A DNA stretch of 23,460 nucleotides, taken from positions 1-23,460 of the forward strand of contig CAZASB010000040.1 in the NCBI GenBank assembly GCA_964487655.1, written 5' to 3'. Of the stretch, positions 16,179-23,412 are shown in pieces; positions within the stretch are counted from its first letter, which is position 1; each line of letters starts with the position of its first letter. The notes beneath the pieces are model-generated. The model ran no database searches, was not told the origin of the DNA, and saw nothing but the letters and a program-made list of their open reading frames with translations. This DNA comes from PWXP01 sp964487655. GTDB taxonomy: Bacteria; Planctomycetota; Planctomycetia; Pirellulales; Thermoguttaceae. Both the position numbers and the translations under genes were made by a program.

Positions 16179-16316
16179 ATGTCCAGCCTGGAAGACTTGA
16201 CGAAGAACGCCTGCGTTGCAGGCGTGGCACCTGACGGCCTAGTGACCGTCGAGGACGCGAAGTGGATGCATTGCCTGCTTCCGTATGCGTTGAACAAACG
16301 GTGGGAGACGCCGTGA
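16179..16316 (+). CDS. Small coupled ORF resembling the N-terminus of SNF2-type helicases
   Basis: A 45-residue ORF beginning MSSLEDLTKNACVAGVAP, then DGLVTVEDAKW. From memory, this pattern (LEDL, small residues, GxxPDGLVTVxxxxW) opens many SNF2/DEAD-family helicases found in phage-defence islands. Here it stops after about 30 similar residues with an unrelated tail (MHCLLPYALNKRWETP). Its TGA overlaps the preferred hsdR start as GTGA, so ribosomes finishing it could restart on hsdR. It could be a remnant of a replaced helicase gene, a leader peptide or chance. The similarity is recalled, not searched. Confidence 0.4.
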   Translation: MSSLEDLTKNACVAGVAPDGLVTVEDAKWMHCLLPYALNKRWETP

Positions 16317-19078
16317 CGCTGGAACAAAAGGCCCGCCAGAAGATCGACCGGCAGCTTGGCCAGTGCGGCTGGCTGGTGCAGGACTACCGGAGCATGGACC
16401 TCTCGGCCGGCCCCGGCGTGGCGGTGCGCGAGTTTCCGCTCACGACGGGCTTGGCGGACTATCTCCTCTACGTCGATCGGCGCGTGCTAGGGGTTATCGA
16501 GGCCAAGCCCGAGGGCCACACGCTCACCGGAGTGGAAACCCAGTCGGCCAAATACACCCGCGGCCTGCCGGCCAACCTGCCCCACTACCGGCTGCCGCTG
16601 CCGCTGGCCTATGAAAGCACGGGCGTCGTCACGCAGTTCACCAACGCGCTGGACCCGTATCCCCGAAGCCGCGAGGTGTTCACGTTCCATCGCCCGGAGG
16701 AGTTGCGGCGGCTGGTGTGCCTTGAGAAGCAGCTTCGCGCCTCGCTGCGGGAAATGCCGCCGCTCGATACCGAGGGACTGTGGCGGGTGCAGATCGAGGC
16801 CATCGCCAACCTGGAAGCCTCGCTGGCCGACAACCGGCCCCGCGCGCTGAACCAAATGGCCACCGGCAGCGGCAAGACGCACACCGCCGTCACCACGGCC
16901 TACCGGGTGGTCAAGTACGGCGGGGCGAAGCGGGTGCTGTTCCTGGTGGACCGCGGCAACCTCGGCAGGCAAACGCACAAGGAGTTCCAGCAGTTCGTCA
17001 GCCCAACGAGCGGCTACAAGTTCACTGACGAGTTCAACGTCCAACTGCTGCGGTCCAACACGATCGCCCCGGTGAGCCGGGTGTGCATCACCACCATCCA
17101 GCGGCTCTACTCCATTCTCAAGGGCGAACCCGAGTTCGCCGAGGAGAACGAAGAGGGCTCGCTGTTCGAGACGGAAAGCCGGCTCATCAAGAAGCCGCTG
17201 CCGGTGGTCTACAACCCGGCCATCCCCATCGAAACGTTCGACTTCATCATTATCGACGAGTGCCATCGGTCCATCTACAACCTCTGGCGGCAGGTGTTGG
17301 AATACTTTGACGCCTTCCTGATCGGCCTCACCGCCACGCCCACCAAGCAGACCATCGCCTTCTTCAACACCAACCTCGTCATGGAGTACGGGCACAAGCA
17401 GGCCGTGGCCGATCGGGTCAACGTCGGGTTCGACGTCTACCGCATCGAGACCCGCATCACGAAGGAGGGGGCCACGCTGGCCGGCGCGCCGGGCAAGTTC
17501 GTCCCCGCCCGAGATCGCCGCACGCGGAAACAGCGACTGGCGGAACTGGACAACGACCTGACCTATACGGCCACCGACCTCGATCGGGACGTGGTGGCCG
17601 AGAACCAGATTCGCCTGGTGGTTCAGACCTTCCGCGACCGGCTCTTTACCGACATCTTCCCCGGCCGCACCGAAGTGCCCAAGACCCTGGTGTTCGCCAA
17701 GGACGATTCCCACGCCGAGGACATCACCCGCGTCATCCGCGAGGAGTTCGGCCGGGGCAACGACTTCTGCCAGAAGATCACCTACAAGACCACCGGCAAG
17801 AAGCCCGAGGACATCCTGACCGAGTTCCGCAACTCGTTCAATCCCCGCATCGCCGTCACGGTGGACATGATCGCCACGGGCACCGACGTCAAGCCGCTCG
17901 AATGCCTCGTCTTCCTGCGGAACGTCAAGTCGGCAGGCTACTTCGACCAGATGAAGGGCCGGGGCGTGCGGGTGGTCGATCCCGACACGCTGCAAAGCGT
18001 CACGCCCGACGCCCGGCGCAAGACCCATTTCGTCATCGTCGACGCCGTTGGCGTGTGCGAGCAGGACAAGACCGAGTCGAAACCGCTCGACCGGAAGCCG
18101 TCCGTCCCGTTGGACAAGATCCTGAAGCTTGTGGCGGCGGGCGCGGCCGACGAGGATGTGACCTTGGCGCTGGCGGGAAAGCTCGCGCGGCTGACGGACG
18201 AACTGGCCGCCGAACAGAACGAGCAAATCCGCCGGCAAACCGGCGGCAGCGACTTGGCCGCGCTGACGAAGGGCCTTTTGGACAGCGTGGACGCGGACGC
18301 CGTCGTTGCCGAGGCCGCGGCACGATTCGGGCTTGCGGCCGACGAGCAGCCGACCGAGGAGCAATACGACCGGGCCGAGCAGCGCCTCATGCAGACGGCC
18401 CTGGAGCCGTTCCTCAAGCCGAAGCTGCGGGAGTTGATCCTGTCGATCAAGCGGGCCGCCGACCAGATCATCGACGGCGAAACCCAGGACGTGCTGCTGC
18501 GCGCCGAGTTCGACGCCGGTGCCCACGAGCGCGCCCAATCCCTGGTCACCAGCTTCCGCCAGTTCATCGCGGACAACAAGGCGGAACTGGAGGCCCTGCA
18601 ACTGCTCTACAGCCGGCCATACCGTAGCGGCCTGCGTTACCGGCACGTCAAGGAGTTGGCGGCGGCCCTCAACCGGCCGCCGGTTGAAGCCACTCCGGGC
18701 CTATTGTGGCGGGCGTTCGAGGTGGTGGAGCCGGAGAAGGTCCGCGGCCGGGGCGGGAACAAGCTGGTGGACGTGATTGCCTTGGTGCGCCATGCCATCG
18801 ACCCCGACCAGCTCTTGGCCCCCTTCGGCCGCAGCGTCGAGGAGCGATATCAGGCCTGGCTGGCCGACCGGGCCACCGCAGGCGTCGAGTTCACGGTAGA
18901 GCAGCGCCAATGGCTCGACGCCATCAAGGACCACATCGCCACCAGCGCCGCCATCGAGCAGGACGACCTCGATTACGCCCCCTTCAACACCCTCGGCGGC
19001 CTCGGAAAGGCGTATGACGTATTCGGCGACGGATTGACCGGCATCTTGGATGAATTGAACGCGAGGTTGGCGGCATGA
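16313..19078 (+). CDS. hsdR: Type I restriction enzyme R subunit (HsdR, EcoEI-like)
   Basis: The ATP-dependent translocase and endonuclease subunit of a type I restriction-modification complex. The preferred start is GTG at 16313, with GGGAG five bases upstream (921 residues, MTLEQKARQKIDRQLG); the ATG at 16262 would add 17 residues. The N-terminal PD-(D/E)xK nuclease shows Asp49 in GLADYLLY and Glu63-x-Lys65 in GVIEAKPEG. The helicase core has Walker A ATGSGKT at 183-189, DECH at 315-318, LTATPT just after, and late motifs DMIATGTDVKPLECLVF and MKGRGVRV. The long C-terminal part matches the EcoEI HsdR C-terminal type. All catalytic residues look intact. The stop overlaps the next gene as ATGA. 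It needs HsdS and HsdM to recognise DNA, but hsdM is broken in this window. Confidence 0.95.
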   Translation: MTLEQKARQKIDRQLGQCGWLVQDYRSMDLSAGPGVAVREFPLTTGLADYLLYVDRRVLGVIEAKPEGHTLTGVETQSAKYTRGLPANLPHYRLPLPLAYESTGVVTQFTNALDPYPRSREVFTFHRPEELRRLVCLEKQLRASLREMPPLDTEGLWRVQIEAIANLEASLADNRPRALNQMATGSGKTHTAVTTAYRVVKYGGAKRVLFLVDRGNLGRQTHKEFQQFVSPTSGYKFTDEFNVQLLRSNTIAPVSRVCITTIQRLYSILKGEPEFAEENEEGSLFETESRLIKKPLPVVYNPAIPIETFDFIIIDECHRSIYNLWRQVLEYFDAFLIGLTATPTKQTIAFFNTNLVMEYGHKQAVADRVNVGFDVYRIETRITKEGATLAGAPGKFVPARDRRTRKQRLAELDNDLTYTATDLDRDVVAENQIRLVVQTFRDRLFTDIFPGRTEVPKTLVFAKDDSHAEDITRVIREEFGRGNDFCQKITYKTTGKKPEDILTEFRNSFNPRIAVTVDMIATGTDVKPLECLVFLRNVKSAGYFDQMKGRGVRVVDPDTLQSVTPDARRKTHFVIVDAVGVCEQDKTESKPLDRKPSVPLDKILKLVAAGAADEDVTLALAGKLARLTDELAAEQNEQIRRQTGGSDLAALTKGLLDSVDADAVVAEAAARFGLAADEQPTEEQYDRAEQRLMQTALEPFLKPKLRELILSIKRAADQIIDGETQDVLLRAEFDAGAHERAQSLVTSFRQFIADNKAELEALQLLYSRPYRSGLRYRHVKELAAALNRPPVEATPGLLWRAFEVVEPEKVRGRGGNKLVDVIALVRHAIDPDQLLAPFGRSVEERYQAWLADRATAGVEFTVEQRQWLDAIKDHIATSAAIEQDDLDYAPFNTLGGLGKAYDVFGDGLTGILDELNARLAA

Positions 19079-20412
19079 GCACAACGCCCGGCGATTCAAT
19101 TCCCGCACGTGAGCACTTGATTCGATGGATCGAGTGTTCCGGTGAGAGCGACAACATCGACGCCAAAGGCCCGATGGAGTGGGACGGCCAAGCGAATTCG
19201 GCCGCGCTGGCCAAGGACATCGCTGCCTTCTGCAATTCTCTCGACGGCGGCGTAATCGTCATCGGAAAGGCTGAAAAGGCCCCTGGCCATTTCGAGAACA
19301 CGGGCCTGACTACTGCAGAGGCCGACTCATTCGAGACAACACGGGTTGCCAACTGGATCAACAATAGGTTTTCCCCTTCAATTCGTCTTGTCTGTTATAG
19401 GCAAGAGCACGCCGGCAAAACATTCGTCATCATCACGATTCAGCAGTTCGACGACATCCCGGCCTTCTGCGTGAAGTCTTACGACGACCCAGAGGATAGC
19501 CGGAAACACATTCTGCGAGAGGGAGCAATCTACGTTCGGAACCAGAACGCGGAATCGAAGCCGGTGGGCACAGTTGACGAGTGGAGGGCCTTGATCGGGT
19601 TGGCTACGAAGACACGGGCCGACGAGTTTCTCGCGATGTTCAACGCCATGCTCAAAGGCAAACCACAGCTCTCGCAGCCCTCGGATGAGGAGCAATTCAA
19701 ACGAGAGATTTCCCAAGTCTGGGACGACCTCGGCCTCACGCAGTCGCAGAAGCCTACAGCGGGCGCTTGGTGGATGTCATTCTCCCCTGGGACATACACT
19801 CCTCGGCGGTGGTCGGAACCCGAAATGCTGGAGGAAGCGATTTGCAGGCACTCGATTCGCGTCTACCACAGCTTTCCGGCGTACCATCGAGGCACGGCCG
19901 GAATGGGCTGGGGAATCGCAAGTGAGCGTCCCGGAGAGGCATGGGCAATGACCTATTCCGGCCTCTTCGTCTTCCACAAAGAGTTCTACGAGAACAGAGA
20001 AGCAGGCAAGGGTCCCTACGTTGGCGACAAAGAGACTCCACCAGGGCAGTGGGTTGCCTATCAGTGGAGCATGTCCGCCTTCATTGAGTTCTTCATGTTC
20101 ATGGCTCGATTCACCGAAGCCTACGAGCCGGGCGAATCGGTCTTGTACACGATTGTCGCCGCTCCACTTCAGGGAAAGAAGCTGTTGTCGGTGAGTTCGA
20201 GCGTTCTTCTTGCTGTTGAGGAGCCGCAACCATGCCGCGCCAAGGAGTACCACCATCATGGAAAGGTCACGGCTGAGGAACTGCGCACGGGTTGGGAAGA
20301 TCACTGCGCCAAGGCTATGAGCGAGTTCTATGTCCTATTCCCATCCGCATTACGCATTCGAGTCGAAACACTACGCGAGTGGGTGGAGCGTTTCAAGGAA
20401 CGTCGGTTCTAG
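19075..20412 (+). CDS. AlbA_2 (Schlafen-type) domain protein inside the hsd operon
   Basis: A 445-residue protein. The N-terminal domain (about 14-170) has the AlbA_2/Schlafen-like plan: an ES-x-x-DAKGP start (residues 24-33), then LAKDIAAFCNSLDGGVIVIGKAE, and later REGAIYVRNQN. Related domains are annotated as putative DNA- or nucleic-acid-binding, and eukaryotic Schlafens are tRNA/rRNA nucleases; activity here is unknown. The remaining ~270 residues are unrecognised, with aromatic-rich segments such as AGAWWMSFSPGTYTP and YQWSMSAFIEFFMFMARF. It starts in the hsdR stop (ATGA) and lies between hsdR and hsdS, so it should be co-translated with the restriction system. Extra ORFs linked to type I loci are known (for example the rlo genes of Campylobacter). 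Confidence 0.8.
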   Translation: MSTTPGDSIPAREHLIRWIECSGESDNIDAKGPMEWDGQANSAALAKDIAAFCNSLDGGVIVIGKAEKAPGHFENTGLTTAEADSFETTRVANWINNRFSPSIRLVCYRQEHAGKTFVIITIQQFDDIPAFCVKSYDDPEDSRKHILREGAIYVRNQNAESKPVGTVDEWRALIGLATKTRADEFLAMFNAMLKGKPQLSQPSDEEQFKREISQVWDDLGLTQSQKPTAGAWWMSFSPGTYTPRRWSEPEMLEEAICRHSIRVYHSFPAYHRGTAGMGWGIASERPGEAWAMTYSGLFVFHKEFYENREAGKGPYVGDKETPPGQWVAYQWSMSAFIEFFMFMARFTEAYEPGESVLYTIVAAPLQGKKLLSVSSSVLLAVEEPQPCRAKEYHHHGKVTAEELRTGWEDHCAKAMSEFYVLFPSALRIRVETLREWVERFKERRF

Positions 20413-20452
20413 GAGCAGGTAGGTGGCAAATGTTCATCGTGAGGAAGGCGGT

Positions 20453-22072
20453 ATGAGTCGAAATGGCAAGAAGATATCTGCCGAGTTGGACGTGAGTGCG
20501 CTGCCGCCGCTGCCGAAAGGGTGGTGTTGGACTGCTCTTGCCACCATTGCGGACATCGAGGGAGGGATTACGAAGGATCAGAAGCGCCGAAGCACAACCA
20601 CGACGCGGGAGGTTCCCTATCTGCGGGTGGCGAACGTTCAACGCGGGTTCCTTGATCTGTCAGACATGAAGAGCATCCTAGCCGAAGAGGAGAAGATCCA
20701 GTCACTTCGGCTGCAAGAAGGGGATGTCCTCTTCACGGAAGGTGGCGACCGAGATAAGCTCGGTCGCGGTTGGGTGTGGAGTGGCGAAATCCCCGAGTGC
20801 ATTCACCAGAACCACATATTCCGGGCGAGATTGTGCCGGGAGGTCGCTGAACCGAAGTTCATTTCGTACCACGGCAACCACTTCGGCCAGAAGTGGTTTG
20901 TCCGAACGGGAAAACAGACGACTAACTTGGCCTCGATAAACAAGGGGGTACTCAGTCGTTTTCCCGTGCCGCTTGCCCCGCTCAACGAGCAGCACCGCAT
21001 CGTCGCCAAGATCGAGGAACTCTTCTCCGACCTGGACGCAGGTGTGGCGGCGCTCAAGCGGGTGCGGGCGAATCTGAAGCGTTACCGGGCGGCGGTCCTG
21101 AAGGCGGCGGTCGAGGGGCGGTTGACCGCCGAGTGGCGGGAGAAGAACCGGCCCAACGAAGCCGGCCCGCGGTTGCTTGCCCGCATCCTGGCTGAAAGCC
21201 GTCGCAAGTGGGAACAGGACCAAATCGCCGCCTTCGCCAAGGCCGGCAAGACCCCGCCCGCCAAATGGAAAGACAAGTACAAGGAACCCCCACCACCGGA
21301 CCGCACCAACCTTCCGCCATTACCGGAAGGTTGGTGCTGGGCAACTGTCAATCAAGCTGGTCGCGTGCAGCTTGGACGACAGCGATCTCCGAAGCACCAC
21401 ACTGGTCCTCACATGCGACCATATCTACGAGTTGCCAACGTCTTTGAGAATCGCATCGACACCTCCGATGTCATGCAAATGAACTTCACCCCAACCGAGT
21501 ACGAGACTTATCGGCTCGGATACGGTGATGTCTTACTCAATGAAGGACAAAGTAAGGAACTGATCGGGCGTCCCGCCATTTATCGGGATGAAGTGCCGGG
21601 GGCGTGCTTTACGAACACCCTAGTACGCTTTCGAGCTTCTGATGGTCTGGACCCAGAATACGCCTTGGCAGTCTTCTTGACCTACTTGAAGAACGGACGT
21701 TTCCAGAAGATTGCCACAATCACGGTCAATATCGCCCATCTTGGCGCTGGGCGCTTTGCTAAACTGGAGTTCCCGCTACCGCCCCTGGCGGAGCAGAGGG
21801 TGATCGTTTCTGAGGTTACACGCCACGATTCTATCATGAAGGCCGTTGAGAACGAAGTAATTGCTGGGATCAAGCGTGCATCGAGCCTTCGTCAGGCCAT
21901 CCTCCAACGTGCCTTCGAGGGCGAACTCGTCCCTCAAGACCCTGCCGACGAACCCGCCGCGTTGTTCCTCGGACGCATCCGACATGCTACGGAAGCAGCA
22001 TCAAGTGCCAAACAGACACCGAATCGCGATGGACGGCATCCACGACAAAGATCAAGAAGGACTTCTGCATGA
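20453..22072 (+). CDS. hsdS: Type I restriction-modification specificity subunit (HsdS)
   Basis: The DNA-recognition subunit that sets the target of the type I complex. The 539 residues show the two-half layout: TRD1 (about 17-175, from LPPLPKGWCWTALATI), a first conserved helix (178-225, LNEQHRIVAKIEELFSDL), a charged linker with KWKDKYKEPPPPDRTN, TRD2 (287-440, from LPPLPEGWCWATV), and a second conserved helix ending LRQAILQRAFEGELVPQD. The two TRDs differ between their shared leads, so a bipartite asymmetric target is expected. The start is uncertain: the ATG at 20453 has GAGGAAGG four bases upstream, while a GTG at 20423 has AGGAG seven bases upstream and would add 10 residues. The stop overlaps the next ATG (ATGA). 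No frameshift is seen. Confidence 0.94.
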   Translation: MSRNGKKISAELDVSALPPLPKGWCWTALATIADIEGGITKDQKRRSTTTTREVPYLRVANVQRGFLDLSDMKSILAEEEKIQSLRLQEGDVLFTEGGDRDKLGRGWVWSGEIPECIHQNHIFRARLCREVAEPKFISYHGNHFGQKWFVRTGKQTTNLASINKGVLSRFPVPLAPLNEQHRIVAKIEELFSDLDAGVAALKRVRANLKRYRAAVLKAAVEGRLTAEWREKNRPNEAGPRLLARILAESRRKWEQDQIAAFAKAGKTPPAKWKDKYKEPPPPDRTNLPPLPEGWCWATVNQAGRVQLGRQRSPKHHTGPHMRPYLRVANVFENRIDTSDVMQMNFTPTEYETYRLGYGDVLLNEGQSKELIGRPAIYRDEVPGACFTNTLVRFRASDGLDPEYALAVFLTYLKNGRFQKIATITVNIAHLGAGRFAKLEFPLPPLAEQRVIVSEVTRHDSIMKAVENEVIAGIKRASSLRQAILQRAFEGELVPQDPADEPAALFLGRIRHATEAASSAKQTPNRDGRHPRQRSRRTSA

Positions 22073-22686
22073 CATCATTGGAACTGTTGGTCACTTCGTC
22101 GGTGTCCGTGTGCGTGGGAGCAATGATCCCCGTAGTACTCGTTCTCTTGCAGGAGCGACTGGCAGCACGCAAGCAAATCGTTGAGTGGTTTGAGAAGCGT
22201 TACATTGAGGACGGCATTGATGTCCTGCACGAGTTCTTCAGCAGTTGGGCGATTCTGTCGGCGCTACCGGCACGCACTCCCCAGGAACTCCTTGCCAATC
22301 CAACGTTCGCGGAAGTCCCTTCGCACGCTGCTGGAAGACTGGCCTGCATCACGGGACATGTGGCGTTTCAGAATTGGTTCAACGCATTGCGAGGACAATG
22401 GCTTCGGGCAGCCCACCAAGGCGACTGGAACCAGTTGGTCAAGTTTCATCAGTACGTAGCGTCAGTTTCAGAGCATTTGAACGAGTTGCGGCGAGAACTG
22501 CTTTCCCACAAAGTCTTGGCCAAACGGGACGCTTACCGGCTACACAATTTGGCTTGCGTCAAGCGTTACAACCAAGTGCTTGAAGAAATGACGAACGAAC
22601 TGCAAAGTGATCCCTCTGTCCGGAAGTACACGGCCAATCCAAGAGACACCGATGAGACTGATTCGGGAGGTAGCAGATCAATATGA
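22069..22686 (+). CDS. Hypothetical protein with one N-terminal membrane helix, in the hsd operon
   Basis: A 205-residue protein that I do not recognise. Residues 8-27 (VTSSVSVCVGAMIPVVLVLL) form a single hydrophobic segment. The following charged stretch (QERLAARKQIVEWFEKRYIED) would lie in the cytoplasm by the positive-inside rule. The rest is soluble and probably mostly helical, with ELLSHKVLAKRDAYRL and YNQVLEEMTNEL segments. Both its ends are ATGA overlaps, with hsdS before and the hsdM start after, so it was built into the operon rather than landing there recently. Membrane anchoring is unusual for a gene between hsdS and hsdM. Possible roles (sensor, effector, anchoring) are speculation. 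Confidence 0.7.
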   Translation: MTSLELLVTSSVSVCVGAMIPVVLVLLQERLAARKQIVEWFEKRYIEDGIDVLHEFFSSWAILSALPARTPQELLANPTFAEVPSHAAGRLACITGHVAFQNWFNALRGQWLRAAHQGDWNQLVKFHQYVASVSEHLNELRRELLSHKVLAKRDAYRLHNLACVKRYNQVLEEMTNELQSDPSVRKYTANPRDTDETDSGGSRSI

Positions 22687-22765
22687 GCACCGACACCCAG
22701 AACATCGTCAACAAGGCATGGAACTTCGCGCACGTTCTGCGGGACGACGGGCTTTCGTATATGGC
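22683..22765 (+). pseudogene. hsdM: 5' remnant of a type I methyltransferase gene (hsdM), cut off after about 28 codons
   Basis: The ATG overlaps the previous stop (ATGA) and opens MSTDTQNIVNKAW followed by NFAHVLRDDGLSYMA. This is the standard start of the HsdM N-terminal helical domain, which normally continues with something like YTEQITFLLFLKMADE. Here similarity stops at about 22766 and is replaced by GGNMSEAVSEPLR and repeat DNA. None of the methyltransferase motifs (SAM-binding DPxxGxG, catalytic NPPF/NPPY) appears before the window ends. The frame then stays open by chance to 23460. The rest of hsdM could lie beyond the repeat cluster, outside the window; alternatively the gene is deleted. 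The N-terminal match is short but its operon position makes it convincing. Confidence 0.75.
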
Positions 22766-22909
22766 GGGCGGGAACATGTCGGAAGCAGTGTCGGAGCCAC
22801 TGCGCGTGGTTGCCGCTTCTGGTCCCGCGGCTGTCGGGCCGAAGGTCCTGCCGTTCACTCAGCCCAGGGCAACGGCCTCGTTGTCCTACACAAGTCCGAG
22901 TTGCCCAGA

Positions 22910-23100
22910 AGGCCACCGTGCGGGCTTGCCCCGCCGGAGCCATGGTCAGCCAGCTACAGGCAGGGTTCACCCGCAATACTTCCGCCTGCGAATCGACGCC
23001 GCCGGAGGCGGCGTCGATTCGCAGGCGGAAATGGGAAATCTGGGGACGGCTTGTAGCCAACAGACCACCGCTCCGGCCGGGCAAGCCGGCACGGTGGCGT
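22910..23100. repeat. Large quasi-palindrome with a perfect 24-bp central stem
   Basis: Left arm 22910-23003 and right arm 23007-23100 are equal in length (94 nt) and align without gaps in inverted orientation, with 70 of 94 bases matching by my hand count. The innermost 24 bp (22980-23003 with 23007-23030) are perfect around a 3-nt GGA loop. The outer 30 bp match at 27 positions. The 40 bp between are poorly conserved. Any transcript would fold into a long hairpin with an internal loop. Confidence 0.85.
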
Positions 23101-23284
23101 TTGGTTCTCCAAAGGCGAACGGTTGGCCCGTTGAGCCGATAATGCGTCATGGCGGCCACGCCACCCTAGGGCGGCGCCGTCGTTGTTGTACACAGGTCGT
23201 GGCGGCGCGCAAGGGGCTATCCGCCGCACGCTATGTGCCGGGAAACCTGTCGTGTTTTGCCCCGGAGGGTCCAGAAGGTTGTAG

Positions 23285-23338
23285 CCACGGGTGGAGCGTC
23301 GAGGCGGCGCTGTCGCCGCTACGACGCGGAACCCGTGG
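23285..23338. repeat. Branched hairpin repeat
   Basis: Three nested stems: CCACGGGT/ACCCGTGG (23285-23292 with 23331-23338), GCGTCG/CGACGC (23296-23301 with 23322-23327) and GCGGCG/CGCCGC (23304-23309 with 23314-23319), the last closing a 4-nt loop. The total is 20 paired bases with small symmetric internal loops. Confidence 0.75.
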
Positions 23339-23361
23339 AATAAGAGCGGAAACCCCCGATA

Positions 23362-23412
23362 GCCCCGGCAGGGGCGGCAGAGACGGAGCCATTCTGCCGC
23401 CCCTGCCGGGGC
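23362..23412. repeat. Perfect 20-bp inverted repeat with short loop
   Basis: Arm 23362-23381 pairs perfectly with 23393-23412 (outer sequence GCCCCGGCAGGGG), closing an 11-nt loop. There is no T-run after it, so it is not a standard terminator. It looks like a REP-type intergenic module. Confidence 0.8.

Noticed and set aside
16487..18646. 719-codon open frame on the minus strand opposite hsdR
   Set aside because: The plus-strand HsdR has intact nuclease and helicase motifs. The antisense frame has no recognisable domain and is a usual artefact of GC-rich third positions.
22910..23100. CRISPR array
   Set aside because: The repeats are inverted and adjacent, not regularly spaced direct repeats with unique spacers, and no cas gene is present.
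22566..23229. Minus-strand open frames across the hsdM remnant and repeats
   Set aside because: Arg/Pro/Gly-rich translations with no similarity to known proteins; explained by palindromic GC-rich repeats.
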